Of a stretch of 64,000 nt of DNA, positions 1 through 10,559 are shown piece after piece. The DNA comes from Diphasiastrum complanatum (taxonomy: Eukaryota; Streptophyta; Lycopodiopsida; Lycopodiales; Lycopodiaceae). The position numbers and the translations under genes were made by a program. How positions within the stretch are numbered: position 1 is the first letter of the stretch; each line of letters starts with the position of its first letter. The notes under the pieces were generated by a model. That model did no database searches and was not told the origin of the DNA. It worked only from the letters and a program-made list of their open reading frames with translations. The stretch covers positions 330,453 to 394,452 of the forward strand of contig CM055111.1 in assembly GCA_029204225.1 (NCBI GenBank), given 5' to 3'.

Positions 1-2
1 CT

Positions 3-1718
3 CCACGTAGTGTATCACCTAAATCTAAGATACCAAAATGGTATGAAAAGATCATGAAGGACACAAAGCTAAATCAACCAGGATCTAGTACACAAGGAGA
101 AGTGAGAAGATCAAGGCGGGAAAGGAAGTCTCCCGATCATTATCATGTGAACTATGCCCTAATGAGTGACATTTTGAAGTGTCGAGAGCCATCAACCTTT
201 GATGAGACAAAAGATCACAAATAATGGCAAAGGGCAATGGAAGAGGAAATAGAATCTATCCACAAGCATGATACATGGGAGTTGGTTGATCTACCACTTG
301 GAAAGAAACCCATTGACAACAAATGGGTGTTTAGAACAAAGTTTCATGCGGATGGCACGATAGCAAAGCATAAGGCACACCTAGTAGTGAAGGGTTATGA
401 GCAAAGCAAAGGAATTGACTATGAAGAGACATTTGCTCCAGTGGCTAAGTGGACTACGCTATGCCTTATCATTGCCTTAGCATCTCATTTTGGGTGGAAG
501 ATCCATCAAATTGATGTGAAGTCCACATTTTTGAATGGTGACTTAGAGGAAAAAGTTTACATGGTCCAACCGCAGAGCTTCATGGCAAAAGGGCAAGAAC
601 AGAAGGTATGTAAACTACACAAAGCACTTTATGGCCTTAAGTAAGCGCCATGTGCGTGGTATGGACGCATTGAAAATTACTTTCTTTCTCATGGGTTTGT
701 AAGAACAAATTCAAATCCAAACCTTTATGTTCTTATAAATGATGACAACATTGCCTTGATTGTACTTTACGTTGATGATATCATTATCACGGGCAATGAT
801 GAGAACCTCACTCGTTCTATCAAAGCCAACTTATGCAAGTAGTTTGAGATGACAGATTTAGATCTTATGCACTATTGCTTGGGTGTCAAAGTATGGCAAA
901 CTGGCAGTGATATCAGGTTATGTCAAAACAAGTATGTGGGCAAAATATTGGAGAGATTTCACATGACAGAGTGCAAACCTTCCATAACCCCTTGCGAAGC
1001 TGGTAAGAAATTATCTCATATTGATGATAGTGCACATGTTGACGCTACTCTATTTCGTCAGCTAGTTGGGAGTTTGATATATCTTACAACTACATGTCCT
1101 GATATCTGCTATGCTGTAAGTTTGATTAGCCAATTCATGTCATCACCCACTATGGACCATTGGAAAGCTGCAAAAAGGATTTTGAGATATGTGAAAGGTA
1201 CACCTAACCTTGGCCTAATCTACAAAAGACAAAGTGTTTTACCTAAATTACAGGGTTATGTTGACGTTGATTGGGCAGGAAGTATAGATGATAGAAAGTC
1301 AACAACAGGTTATACCTTCAATTTTGCTAGCGATTGTTTTTCATGGTCTAGCAAGAAGCAAGATACTATTTCTCTTTCTTCTACAGAAGCCGAATATAAA
1401 GCATTGAGTTCTGCTACCCAGGAAGCTATTTGGCTACATAAGTTATTATGTGAGATTGGCATGAAGCAGGTAAATCCTACTGTTATTTTATGTGACAGTC
1501 AAAGTGGAATACAATTGGCTAAGAATCCTATCTTTCACGCAAGGACAAAACATATTGAGGTGAAATATCACTTTGGGCATGAGAAGTTACAATCTGAAGA
1601 TATAAGTATTGTACACTGTTCTACGTTATTACAAGTTGATGATATATTTACAAAAGCTTTAAATAAAGAAAAGTTTGAGACTTTTAGAGCCAAACTTGGC
1701 TTAGATCTGGTTATGTAA
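3..1718 (+). pseudogene. copia pol fragment: integrase tail, reverse transcriptase, RNase H
   Basis: One reading frame runs from base 3 to the stop at 1716-1718 and is broken only by stops at 222-224, 642-644 and 840-842. The RT starts near 237 with WELVDLP and NKWVFRTKF, followed by the FAPVAKW and QIDVKSTFLNG blocks. The catalytic YVDD lies near 769-780. RNase H follows with DVDWAG, DDRKSTTGY, SSTEAEYKAL and HARTKHIEVKYH, and the tail AKLGLDLVM is typical of a copia polyprotein end. At 642 and 840 the sister copy at 31106-32041 has glutamine (CAA). With the three stops it cannot make a full polyprotein, but there are no frameshifts, so decay is recent or light. Confidence 0.93.
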
Positions 1719-1800
1719 AAAGCCTTTGCTTGTAATACTATCATGGAGGTATGTTCCATGAATAGAATAAGCTCTAAAACAAAGAAAGACGTTGATCATT

Positions 1801-1810
1801 GAGGGAGAGA
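1801..1810 (+). other. polypurine tract of Cop1a
   Basis: GAGGGAGAGA lies directly before the 3' LTR. It is the expected primer for plus-strand DNA synthesis. The same tract precedes the 3' LTR of Cop1b at 32737-32746. Confidence 0.8.
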
Positions 1811-2061
1811 GTTAAAATAACAATGATCGACTTATACAATGCTTTCTTATTTCGACGGCACCACGTGTGCTTAGTTCTAGAGTTATCGGGCCATCTTTCT
1901 TTTACGAGCCCCTTGAGTGCTTTTTAAGCAACTTATCTTTGTACTTACTTATTAGTTGAATATACGGTTTGTAGAGTAATTTTGTTGTCTTGTCTTGTTG
2001 CACTTGATGTTGTGCTGTGGTGATTGATCAGGTCGGGTGTTTAAACTGTGTTTTTCTTAAC
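1811..2061 (+). repeat. 3' LTR of Cop1a (251 bp)
   Basis: The boundaries come from comparison with the inverted copy at 4908-5152 and the copy at 12976-13223, and from the polypurine tract on the left. It starts GTTAAAATAAC and ends TCTTAAC, so the termini are GTTAA...TTAAC rather than the usual TG...CA. The LTR is short for copia but within range. Confidence 0.85.
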
Positions 2062-2781
2062 TAAAATAGTGTGTGCGAGGGTTCCCAGAAGTAGAATCTT
2101 CAAAACCCTCGCAAAGCATCAAGATCATCAAACCAACCTTCGCAAGGGGCATAAATGGAATCAGAGTAGTGAAATTAGCCTGTCTACATGGTCTGATCTT
2201 GAAAATCCAACCACAGGAGCAATTTGTGCAAGCATTCACTTCCTACGAGGATTGAACCCTCGTAGACTGCCTGAACCCTCGCAAAACCTTCGCAGGGCAG
2301 TCAAATCACCTTTTGAACTCTCACAAACTTCTCTGAGGTCTTAGAATTTTGTGAATAAGGTTCTTGCCAAAATTTGGGTGGAACTGAACAAGGGAAAGTG
2401 GATTTCACATAATACGCACTCTAAATTCAGATGTATAAGGACTGAACTCGAGTCATTTGTCACCTTTCCTAGCGAAGCTTCACTCAAATTTCGACCAAAA
2501 TTTTCAAGTTCTCCGAATGGGACCAAACTTCATACAAGCCATCATCTACATACTTTGATCCCAGATATGCACTATGAACTGTTGTTACTACCATCAAACT
2601 CTTGTTATCCACTATTTCTCTCGTTTCCATCACTTTTTATCTTTTTCACCATTTTTTCTACTTTTTTGCACTTTAATTATCACTGCTAACATGACCTCCT
2701 CATCTTCTGACGACTCTGGCACCAAGCATGTAATCCAGTGAGAAATACGATCAGCCATCTAGATTTGGCCCTTGTCTTCTG
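2062..2781. other. unassigned, no gene seen
   Basis: No protein family was recognised. The words ACCCTCGCAAA and CCTTCGCA recur several times on both sides of short spacers between 2085 and 2310. Small open frames here show no domain. It may be internal DNA of the inverted Cop1c element or older host sequence. Confidence 0.4.
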
Positions 2782-3049
2782 AAGCCCTGATTAAACCATG
2801 GCTCCAGATTGCGGGCTCACTTCTTGAAGCAATGGGTTTTCACCTGGCGCTTTTCAGCACTGACATCAACATGGGCCTCGCCCTTCACGCTTACGCCACC
2901 TGGGACACGCCGAAGTCGCGTTTCCACTTCCTGTACCAGGTTAACACATACAAGGTACGGATTAACGCGGACTCGATGGTCACTGTCGGCATTATGTCCA
3001 GTGACCGCCAGCGCATCTCTCATTGTCAAAAAAAAGCCCTGATAAAACC
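2782..3049 (+). pseudogene. short A-tailed retrocopy with 16-bp target duplication
   Basis: A GC-rich stretch (2798-3033) ends in a run of A (3028-3035). It is flanked by AAGCCCTGATTAAACC (2782-2797) and AAGCCCTGATAAAACC (3034-3049), which differ at one base of 16. An A-tail plus a long direct repeat is the signature of LINE-mediated retroposition of an mRNA. Two forward frames are open across the insert. One of them reads ALHAYATWDTPKSRFHFLY and then VNTYKVRINADS, a pattern of alternating residues that might be beta-strands, for example from a mitochondrial beta-barrel protein. That identity is a weak guess. Base composition is far higher in GC than the surroundings. Confidence 0.6.
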
Positions 3050-3829
3050 TTTCGTCACCCAGACTGTACTAGAAATTCCGATCCAAACTAACAACGGGTA
3101 TTTGATAGAGGCTATCGAAACCAGTTATTCAGGCGGCTGCACGTCAGTTGAACAACTTTCTAGTTGTTTCAACATTTCGCAAGGACAGAATCCAGTCCAC
3201 GCTACTGAGTCATATTGTGGAGTCCTTCCTGGGATTCCCTAGCCCTACGGTTGTGCATACGACTGGCATGCCTTTCTCATCCAGGAACTAACAATCTCCA
3301 TCAAACCCAGCACATGTGAGCGTATCGCAATTCTATGTAACTTTGTCTGTACACTTCTTGAGTCAAAAGTGCGCGGCCTCCGTCGTTCCAACCTTCTATC
3401 ATCCATAGTGCCACACACTAACCTCTATCCTCCATTTACCACATCCACATATGCCCAACCTACATTTACTAACACGACGACCAGCAAAAGAATGCATCAC
3501 GCTACCCCTTTCTCCTCATCTCCACCTACCACCAGACGTCGTACCACCACCACCACACCAGTAACAGCTCCAACTTCTACCACGCCACTTCCTCTTCCGT
3601 ACAGCCCCCTCCTCCTGTTTCTGTTGCCACTCCTTTTCCTTCTGTTCCACTAACAACTCTTGTTTCTATTTCCATTCCCATCTCCTCTCTTGATAGTACT
3701 TATACCTCTGTTCCATTTTCTACCACCTCCCCTTCCATTACTATTGCATCATCCATTACTCCTGTTTCCACCGCTGTCCTTCTCCAGTTCAATCCTGCTG
3801 ATTTCCAGTTGTCTTCGGACACTCTGACG
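3050..3829. other. unassigned, pyrimidine-rich tract
   Basis: No gene was recognised. Between about 3400 and 3800 the + strand is strongly C/T-rich with many TCC, ACC and TTCC words. The open frame at 3369-3653 is Thr/Pro/Leu-rich low complexity with no domain. Confidence 0.4.
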
Positions 3830-4894
3830 TGGATATGGTGAAATCACTTCTGGTGCGTTTCGAACACTTTCTTAGTGGCAATCACTCTATTTTGGTGTAC
3901 CGTACTTGCAGGTACAGTCAGGATGCCCTTCGTTTGGAGACAATAGCCTTTCATTTGGCCAAAATAGGCTAAAGGAGGTGAAAATAAGGACAATTTGGGT
4001 TTTTGAACTGTTTCTTCAGTGTGAAGAAACTTCGCCTTTCACAAAACTTGGGACCCAACAATTTTTTCAGTTTGAAAATTTTTAATGAAAAGAAGGTCTA
4101 TTTTGCCTTTCAATTTTTCGAAACCATTTCAAAGCCCATCTAAGGGTTATTCTCAATCCTACGGCTCCCAGTCACTCTCCCTCTTGCAATCTCTATTGTG
4201 GATGTAAACTCCATGAGATCTAATGGATAAACGGCTTCTGTGCAGCGATCCCCACACTTGTATCCACGGGCCTCCAAACGATACGGGTCTCTCCTTCTCA
4301 CAGCACACGACGATCCTCTCTCTCTCTTCTCTAGCAGCGACGGCAGCTCCACGCCCTCACACAAGCCTTAAAAAAAAATATTTGCATCACTCCAGCTCGC
4401 TGACTGATCCACGGCCGCCCACGGCCTCTCCACACATCCTCAACAGTAGCAGGGCGCCCACTCCTAGCTCTTAACAGCTTCAAAAAACGAATTTGTGTTC
4501 TGAGAGAACTGCATTTTTCCTACTTGAAGTCCTAGCTGTCAAAGAAGAAGATGTTCTTGGGCTTTATCTGCTCTTCTTGAGAGTCTATCTGAGCAGCTAC
4601 CTATCCCTCTGAGGTTGCCCTACAACAAGCAATATTCTACTCCAAACCACTCTTCAAACGGTGTTCGATTGGATTCAAACCAATCACAAACGCCAAGTAA
4701 CCCTTCAGAAGGATTTACGACTTCACTTTTTTGCTTGCCCTCTGATTCAGCTGACAACCCCTTGCCTCTGAATCTTCTTACAGTTTTGAGCTATTCCAAG
4801 AATCTCCACAGACTCGGTTTTGTGCTTCCTAGCCAACAAACCGTCATGAATTCGCAGCTCTCTGATCTTGTCCAGTGATTCAAGCCACCAAGGG

Positions 4895-4906
4895 GCTCTG
4901 ATACCA
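4895..4906 (-). other. primer-binding site, initiator-Met tRNA
   Basis: The minus strand reads TGGTATCAGAGC one base after the LTR end. This is complementary to the 3' end of plant initiator-Met tRNA and starts minus-strand DNA synthesis. Confidence 0.9.
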
Positions 4907-4907
4907 A

Positions 4908-5152
4908 GTTAAGAAAAACACAGTTTAAACACCCGACCGGATCAATCACCACAGCACAACGTCAAGTGCACAAGACAACATAATTACTCTACAAACCCTA
5001 TATTCAACTAATAAGTAAGTACAAAGATAAGTTGCTTAAAAAGCACTCAAGGGGCTCGTAAAAGAAAGATGGCCCGATAACTCTAGAACTCAGCACACGT
5101 GGTGCCGTCAAGATAAGAAAGCATTGTATAATTCGATCATTGTTATTTTAAC
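4908..5152 (-). repeat. 5' LTR of Cop1c (245 bp)
   Basis: It is closely similar over its whole length, in reverse orientation, to 1811-2061, with a few substitutions and small indels. It starts GTTAAAATAAC and ends TTTTCTTAAC on the minus strand. Confidence 0.88.
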
Positions 5153-5799
5153 TATTTTTTTTATCAGTAACTCTCGCATAGGTTTTCTAGATGCATCTAG
5201 GTCAGATCTAGTGACTGTCCAAGTTTCAAGAGCTAATTCCCAGGGGATCTCCAAATATCATGAAAAAAGTGCTGTTTTGGAGTGTTTTTTGATGAGATCT
5301 TGAGATTCTCTGATTTTTATCTTTTGCAAACTGGTAATCTGTTACATCCATGTTAGATCTGACTGTCAGTAACTCTCTAAAAGTTTTGATAGATATCTGG
5401 TAGCAGATCCATCAGTTTTGGTGAATTTTGTCCTTATTTTGCCATGGTTACTGAGATCGAGGTCTCTGATCTGCAAATTGGGGGGCTTATTGGTGTAATC
5501 TAATGATCTGCTTCTCTGTTGATCCTATCTGAACCTGGATCCCTCTTGGATCTTGTTATATCTTCTCTGATCTCGCCAGGTATGGCTGAATCTTGATGGA
5601 TCTAGCTTGACCTGGCTTGATCAACTTGGATCTAATTGTGATGGCCGAACAGATAAAATTTTGGTAACATTCCACCACCAACCTGGATCTGTCTCACTGT
5701 GGTGGCCAATACTTGTGCAACCGGCTACCGTTGATGGGTTTATTGAAAGGTGTCCCATCTAGCTTCTCCATGTTCACGGCTCCATGATTAATAATTTAA
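5153..5799. other. unassigned, GATC-rich
   Basis: No coding region was recognised. The word GATC, mostly as GATCT, appears more than fifteen times between 5200 and 5690. The stretch lies downstream of the minus-strand gypsy integrase and could be part of that element's 3' region, but no LTR pair was found. Confidence 0.4.
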
Positions 5800-6024
5800 T
5801 TAATCTGATAAGGACATTTTCCCATAAATTTTAATTTTGATTTTATACATTAGGACTAGATCTCCGGAACGAAGATCTTTCTTTTGTAACCTACGATCGT
5901 GCCATGCCTTGCGTCTTTCCTTTTCAGCTACCAGTGCATGCACGGCTAGTAAGCGTGTTTCATAGAGCTTATGCAGAGCTTTGTGGCGTAATTGTAGAGA
6001 TATGGATTCATCAAGGCGTTGCAT
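5800..6024 (-). pseudogene. gypsy integrase C-terminal part
   Basis: The 74-residue frame has RLDESISLQLRHKALHKLYE and then RRKAWHDRRLQKKDLRSGDL followed by VLMYK. This matches the helical segment and GDLVL strand that follow the integrase core in plant gypsy elements. It ends early by a stop. Confidence 0.75.
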
Positions 6025-6128
6025 TGTGGCAATCCTGAATGAAGGGACTAAGAACTCTACTTACATTATGACATCCTGACCATATACTAGTTGGAATGGC
6101 ATTTGATCAATGCTTTCCTTATATGTTG

Positions 6129-6901
6129 TCATAAATGCCCACAGAGCAACATGCAACTTGTGTTCCCAATCGATCTGCTAGCTTCAACTATTTTCGTGAG
6201 CACGCCACACAGGATCTTATTGGATGATTTAGCTTGCCCATTACCGTGAGGATAATAAGGCATATTGGTTATGTGGATCACGAAGAATTCCTCCAACATG
6301 ACCTTGATGGGCTCATTGATGAAATGACTCCCGTGATCGCTGACTATCTCCACCGGACACCCAAAGCGCACAATGATATTTTCATGAGAAACTTGGCAGT
6401 GGTCCTAGCATCAGCTACTCTTACTGCCTTGGCTTTGACCCACTTGGTGAGGTAGTCGGTGGCCACAATTATGTATCGAACCTGGGTACTTCTTGTTGTA
6501 GGGTGAATTCGACCAATGTAATCCAATACTCACTTTTCAAATGGTGCTTGAACTAAGACCGAGTGCAGAAGGTCATAATTCAATCTCGTTGGTCTCCTTG
6601 CCCTTTGGCACACATCTCACTTCCTTAGGTATTCCTCCGTATCCTTATGAATCGTTGGCCACCAACATCCTGATTGCAGGATCTTGCGAACTGTAATGTC
6701 GGATGCAAAATGGCCTCCACCCATGCCTTCATGTGAAAGCGAAATGATCTGGGTGGCCTCATGAGGAAGAATACACCACCGAAGAATCCCATCTGGTCCT
6801 CTTTGGTATAGTTGGCTAACAATCAGTTGATAAGGTCTAGCTTTCAAGATCAAATTCCGTTGATCCGCCTTTGATAGTGATTTGTCTAGTTGGCCCCTCA
6901 T
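6129..6901 (-). pseudogene. gypsy integrase (zinc-binding and core parts)
   Basis: Three frames cover it. 6901-6617 holds the N-terminal part with HEGMGGGHF and WWPTIHKDTEEYLRKC. 6526-6344 holds the start of the core with MDYIGRIHP, YIIVATDYLTKWVKAKAV and DARTTAKFL. 6371-6129 holds IVSDHGSHFINEP, which carries the second catalytic Asp, then PYYPHGNGQAKSSNKIL, where the usual catalytic Glu of QAE is Lys. Frameshifts separate the pieces, so the enzyme is dead. Confidence 0.88.
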
Positions 6902-6923
6902 TAGACATTCAACTATGTCGACA

Positions 6924-7051
6924 GCCCATTCTGGTACTGTGTCTACGTAAAATAAGATAGCGTCGGGCAGCTCATCGTTGAGTTGGAGCCCATTCCGGTA
7001 CTATGTCTACGTAAAATAAGATAGTGTCGGGCAGATCATCGTTGAGTTGGA
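6924..7051. repeat. 64-bp tandem duplication inside gypsy pol
   Basis: 6924-6987 and 6988-7051 are near-identical copies, differing at four or five bases. Because 64 is not a multiple of three, the duplication shifts the frame between the RNase H end and integrase. Confidence 0.92.
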
Positions 7052-7568
7052 GTGCAACCTCCTTCCCTTTGATACATGACACATGATCTTCCATATAGTG
7101 TTGTTTTTCCTTGCGAACTACTATCCGAAAATCAAACTCTAACAACAGAAGTAGCCATCGAGTGATTCTCCCTGTGTTGTAGGTTTTGTTAACGAGATAG
7201 AGCAAGGGTTGATGGTCCGTATAAAAAGCAAAGTGTGTGGCCATCAAGTAGTGTCGAAACTTCTTAACCGCATATATCATTGCCAATGCTTCCCGCTCTG
7301 TGGTTGAATAATTCATTTTTGTATCACTGAGCTGTCGGCTTGCAAATCGGATCGGAAAATTCTTTTTGTGTTCTCTTGGCTGGGTTAAGACTGCTCCCAC
7401 TTCATACTTCGATGCGTCCGTATGCACATGAAACTCAATGGACCAATTGGGAGGACATAGGATTGGTGCTAAAACCAATGCATCTTTAAGTTTTTGGAAA
7501 GCTTGTAGGGCTTCCTCGTTCCAATGTGGATTCGTTGTGAGTTTGTAAATTGGCTGTGCTAACTCCAC
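6972..7568 (-). pseudogene. gypsy RNase H
   Basis: The 198-residue frame begins with the RT thumb end MELAQPIYKLTTNPHWNEEA. RNase H follows with FHVHTDASKYEVGAVLTQ (first catalytic Asp in TDAS), SDTKMNYSTTEREALAMIYA (catalytic Glu in the ERE block) and FAFYTDHQPLLYLVN (catalytic Asp in TDHQ). These are typical of gypsy. The frame is uninterrupted over the domain but ends in the 64-bp duplication. Confidence 0.92.
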
Positions 7569-8243
7569 AGAATCTAGAATGAAATGATAGGTCCGTGGCG
7601 ATCCCGTGTCTAGACACTATATGGCTGAGAATCAAGCCATGTGTAACCCAAAATTGACATTTTTCTGGATTCAAGGAGATCTGGAATTCGCGACATTTTT
7701 GAAGCACCTTCTCCAGATTGGATAAGTGTTCAGAGTTTGGTCCATGCTCGCACAAATCGTCCAAGAAAATTTCCAAATTTTTTGCAAATACTCTTTGAAT
7801 GTCGTCTGCATGACTCGCTGGAAAGTGCTTGGGGCATCGCAAAGTCCGAATGGCATCACCTTATAGGCATAGGTTCTCCATTCCGTGGCAAATGTTGTCT
7901 TATGCTAGTCTTCGGGTGGTATCTTCACTTGGTTGTAACCGTTGAAGCCATCCAAAAAACTATAGGCTTCGGTCCCAGCTACTCAGTCAAGGACACTTTC
8001 CGTAAAGGGCAAAAGAAAATGATTTTTTTTGGTGAGTGTGTTTAGCACCTTTAGATTGACACAGATCCGCATTTTGCCATTCTTCTTGGGTACTATAACT
8101 ATCGACGATACCCATTCAGTGTGTTCGATTTCGTAAATGAAATCTGCATCTAACAGCTTCTGCAATTCATGCTTGATCAGTTCCGTGTAGTTCAGGTTGT
8201 AGCGGTGGTAACGACTCACCTTGGGGACTGTTCCATCCACCAA
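7486..8243 (-). pseudogene. gypsy reverse transcriptase
   Basis: 8243-7983 holds FIYEIEHTEWVSSIVIVPKK and then NGKMRICVNLKVLN. The same frame continues through stops near 7983 and 7903 to MMPFGLCDAPSTFQRVMQ at 7859. After a frameshift near 7790 the catalytic block reads IFLDDLCEHGPNSEHL, with both Asp of the YxDD box kept. NPEKCQFWVTHGLILSHIVS follows. Two stops and at least one frameshift make it inactive. Confidence 0.92.
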
Positions 8244-8394
8244 GGGTATGGCGTGTTGGACTACTGTTAGTGGAATGCCCTACATATCACTATAATTCTA
8301 GGCAAAACAATCCTTGTACTCCACCAACAATTATCGTAGTCTTTTGAATTGTGTGGGCATTAACTGCTCTCCCACGTATACGATCTTTTCTTTT

Positions 8395-9498
8395 TCACCT
8401 AAGGTTCATGAGTTGCGTTCTCGCAGGTCCTTCGAAGACTTGTTCCGTTGGTGCCTGACTTTGATCAATTTCTCGTTGGGCTTGCGGCATCATAATTACC
8501 ACGTCGTCGTCCAAGATATAATTATTGAAGGTCTCAGGCACCTCGTGAACTGGTGCTCGTCGAGATTCCTCCTTCAGCATATTGATCTTACCCCGACTGG
8601 TCATCTTTTGATTTGTTTTCATCTGAGAGGAGGATGACACTGTATCAGAGTTCATCCTGATTGACTTCAAGGAATCCTGATTGACTTTTGTCAAATCGAT
8701 GGATTCGTCCTTGTTGTATTTCTTCAAAACTGGTGTGACATTCACCTCGTGGTTGCAAATTTCAACATCCACTATAGCTATAGCTTCTTCATGTAGATCA
8801 CTCCATTGGATCACCTAGTTGTAACGTTGCTTCAACTGGTTCTTCTTGTTCGCAGGTGCCCTTGGTGGATCTATCCTTGAAACTTTTGCCATAGCAGATT
8901 TTTGTGGCAGTTGAGCTGGTACTTTCTTAATTCCATAACGATCTGGGTCCATGTGCTGTAGGACCTGCTCATCAATTAGCTCAGTCTCCTTGTTATAAGT
9001 CAGAGCATGTTGCCAAGGGACTAAATCATTGTCCATTGGGTTCTCAATAGATTTCGCTGACATCCATGCTACATTTTTCATATTCACTCCAAATGTAATT
9101 GGTGTATTCATGGTGTAATACTTGGGTGAAGATGTGCTGGGTTCAGGATCTGATTCGTATTGACATGCTTGGCAGTCAATCGTTGCTAATGCATCCGTCC
9201 ATCTCATGAGATCCATCTCTGAATCGTAGTGACCACCCTTGGCTTGCCTTGGGTAATCTATCGTGGATGATCTGTCATCAGCCTTGGGTGCAAGTGGTTT
9301 CACTGCCCATGTGGTTGGATCGACCTTTGCAACCTGCTCTCCGTTCTCAAAGGTGAGTTTCCCCGTACCCCAGTTGTGTACTACAAAGGTGATCACAAAC
9401 TGCATGCCTGATATTTTTACAGGGATATCGGCAACCACACCCTTCAGTTTTACACATGATTGATCTGCTAACTTGATGGCGAATCTTGCTGGCTTCAA
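8395..9498 (-). pseudogene. gypsy protease-RT linker region
   Basis: Two open frames, 9498-8815 and 8814-8395, share one frame and are separated only by one stop at 8815. They lie between protease and RT. No catalytic motif was recognised. The length and position fit the long spacer seen in some plant gypsy polyproteins. Confidence 0.6.
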
Positions 9499-9501
9499 TC
9501 C

Positions 9502-9845
9502 CTATAAACCACACTTTTGGTATGAAGTAGTGGAGATAAAATTGACACCTGATCCTCCATCTACTACTGCTACCTCGTCCTTTAATCTCTTGTGTTTGAT
9601 TGGTAGGGTGATGTTGTATTCCTCACCTTCCCACACTGCCCCGATGTGGAGGACGTTACTAGCTCTTTGTAGCCCATACAATCTATGGGCTCTGGAGCTA
9701 CTGGCTCTGCGTCGGCTTTGGCCCATTCAGCCAAAAGGCTTTTAGCTTGTGGCACAATCCGTAGTAATTCTCCGAGGGAAAAACTAACACGGCTCGCTAG
9801 TAGGCTTTTGAGTCTTTCAATGCATGGTTTTTCGGGCTCCACCAT
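9502..9845 (-). pseudogene. gypsy aspartic protease fragment
   Basis: The frame 9726-9502 holds EGEEYNITLPIKHKRLKD, then VAVVDGGSGVNFISTTSYQK. The DGGSG motif takes the place of the usual D(S/T)G of retroviral-type proteases. The overlapping frame 9845-9582 covers the region before it, so a frameshift separates the two. Confidence 0.7.
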
Positions 9846-9912
9846 GTGGAAAGGTGATTCATGACAATGTGGAAAGGTGATTCATGACAATGTGGAAAGG
9901 TGATTCATGACG
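9844..9912. repeat. 23-bp tandem repeat, three copies
   Basis: The unit ATGTGGAAAGGTGATTCATG plus three more bases repeats at 9844, 9867 and 9890. Only the last base of the third copy differs. It lies in the gag-protease region of the gypsy element, and 23 shifts the frame at each copy. Confidence 0.95.
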
Positions 9913-10082
9913 ATGCAATCGATCGTTCTAATCAGTGCACGATGGTGAGCCCGTTCGTGATTCTTGTTCGTCATCAGCAGAAGGTCCCATAGGGTTGTCA
10001 TTTTCTTGCTCTTTTTCCTCCGCTTGTGCTCTCTGTACCCAATGTCGTATCTTCTGTTATTGTCTCCTTTCTTTCCTCACAT

Positions 10083-10436
10083 TCAAATATGGCACTGAAG
10101 TTGAGGGTTGGTCATCAGTGACCGATGGTGGTGGTGAGAGAGCCACTTCCTTCTTCTTTGGTGCCAATTCTTGTAGCAGTGTCCATAATTGCATTCTCGA
10201 CAGAAGGATGTATATTGTCCCTTGTAAGGACATTCATCGATTCTGTGTCCTTCGCCACATCCGTAGCAGTCGTAATTTCTTTCACCTTGACGTTGAGTTT
10301 GAGCTGCATAGGCCGCAATATATTCATCTATGGCAAGATCCATAAATGGTTCATCCGACCCATACCATTGTTGTTGCTCAGGTTGAGGTGGTACTGGCAT
10401 CTCTGGTTCTACTGTTGTCAAATTTACGTGGGCCAC
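10083..10436 (-). pseudogene. gypsy gag, zinc-knuckle part
   Basis: The 117-residue frame has CYGCGEGHRIDEC, a CCHC knuckle with one residue fewer than usual before His, followed by CRECNYGHCYKNW, a second Cys/His cluster. A second frame (10327-10115) carries parallel coding, which points to a frameshift. The knuckle binds the RNA genome in intact elements. Confidence 0.7.
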
Positions 10437-10559
10437 TTGTTGATTGGCTGGCCCCGGTGGTGCAGGTAAGGTCGTACGTTGTTGATTATTCAGTGCGCTG
10501 TACCTCGGTGCCGCATTTGGTTGATGATATGGATAAGAAGTTTGATAAGGACTCCTTAA

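Larger units (their letters stand above)
1..2061 (+). mobile_element. Ty1/copia retrotransposon, 3' part (Cop1a)
   Basis: The left edge of the window cuts into the element. What remains is the end of integrase, reverse transcriptase, RNase H, a polypurine tract and a 3' LTR. The order integrase then RT then RNase H is the copia order. It belongs to the same family as the split element at 12976-32834: both share pol sequence, the polypurine tract GAGGGAGAGA and the LTR. The 5' half lies outside the window, so its target duplication cannot be checked. Confidence 0.93.
3830..5152 (-). mobile_element. 5' end of a second Cop1-family element, inverted (Cop1c)
   Basis: On the minus strand the order is LTR (5152-4908), primer-binding site (4906-4895) and leader (4894 to about 3830). 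The leader resembles the Cop1b leader at 13237-14448: both contain GGGTCC(C/T)AAGTTTT, a GAAGAAACAG block and a CAAACGAAGGG block. No gag or pol follows before 2062, so the element is truncated. Confidence 0.8.
5800..10480 (-). mobile_element. Ty3/gypsy retrotransposon, decayed
   Basis: On the minus strand the order is gag zinc knuckle, protease, RT, RNase H, integrase, which is the gypsy order. Every domain is broken by stops or frameshifts. No chromodomain is visible after integrase. LTRs and primer site were not found at either end, so the limits given are those of the recognisable coding part. Confidence 0.88.

Noticed and set aside
2772-3242. 156-residue open frame as a gene
   Set aside because: It runs through the A-tail and both target duplications of the retrocopy, so it joins unrelated sequences.
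3369-4474. Thr/Pro/Ser-rich open frames
   Set aside because: Low-complexity pyrimidine-rich DNA with no domain and no conserved start.
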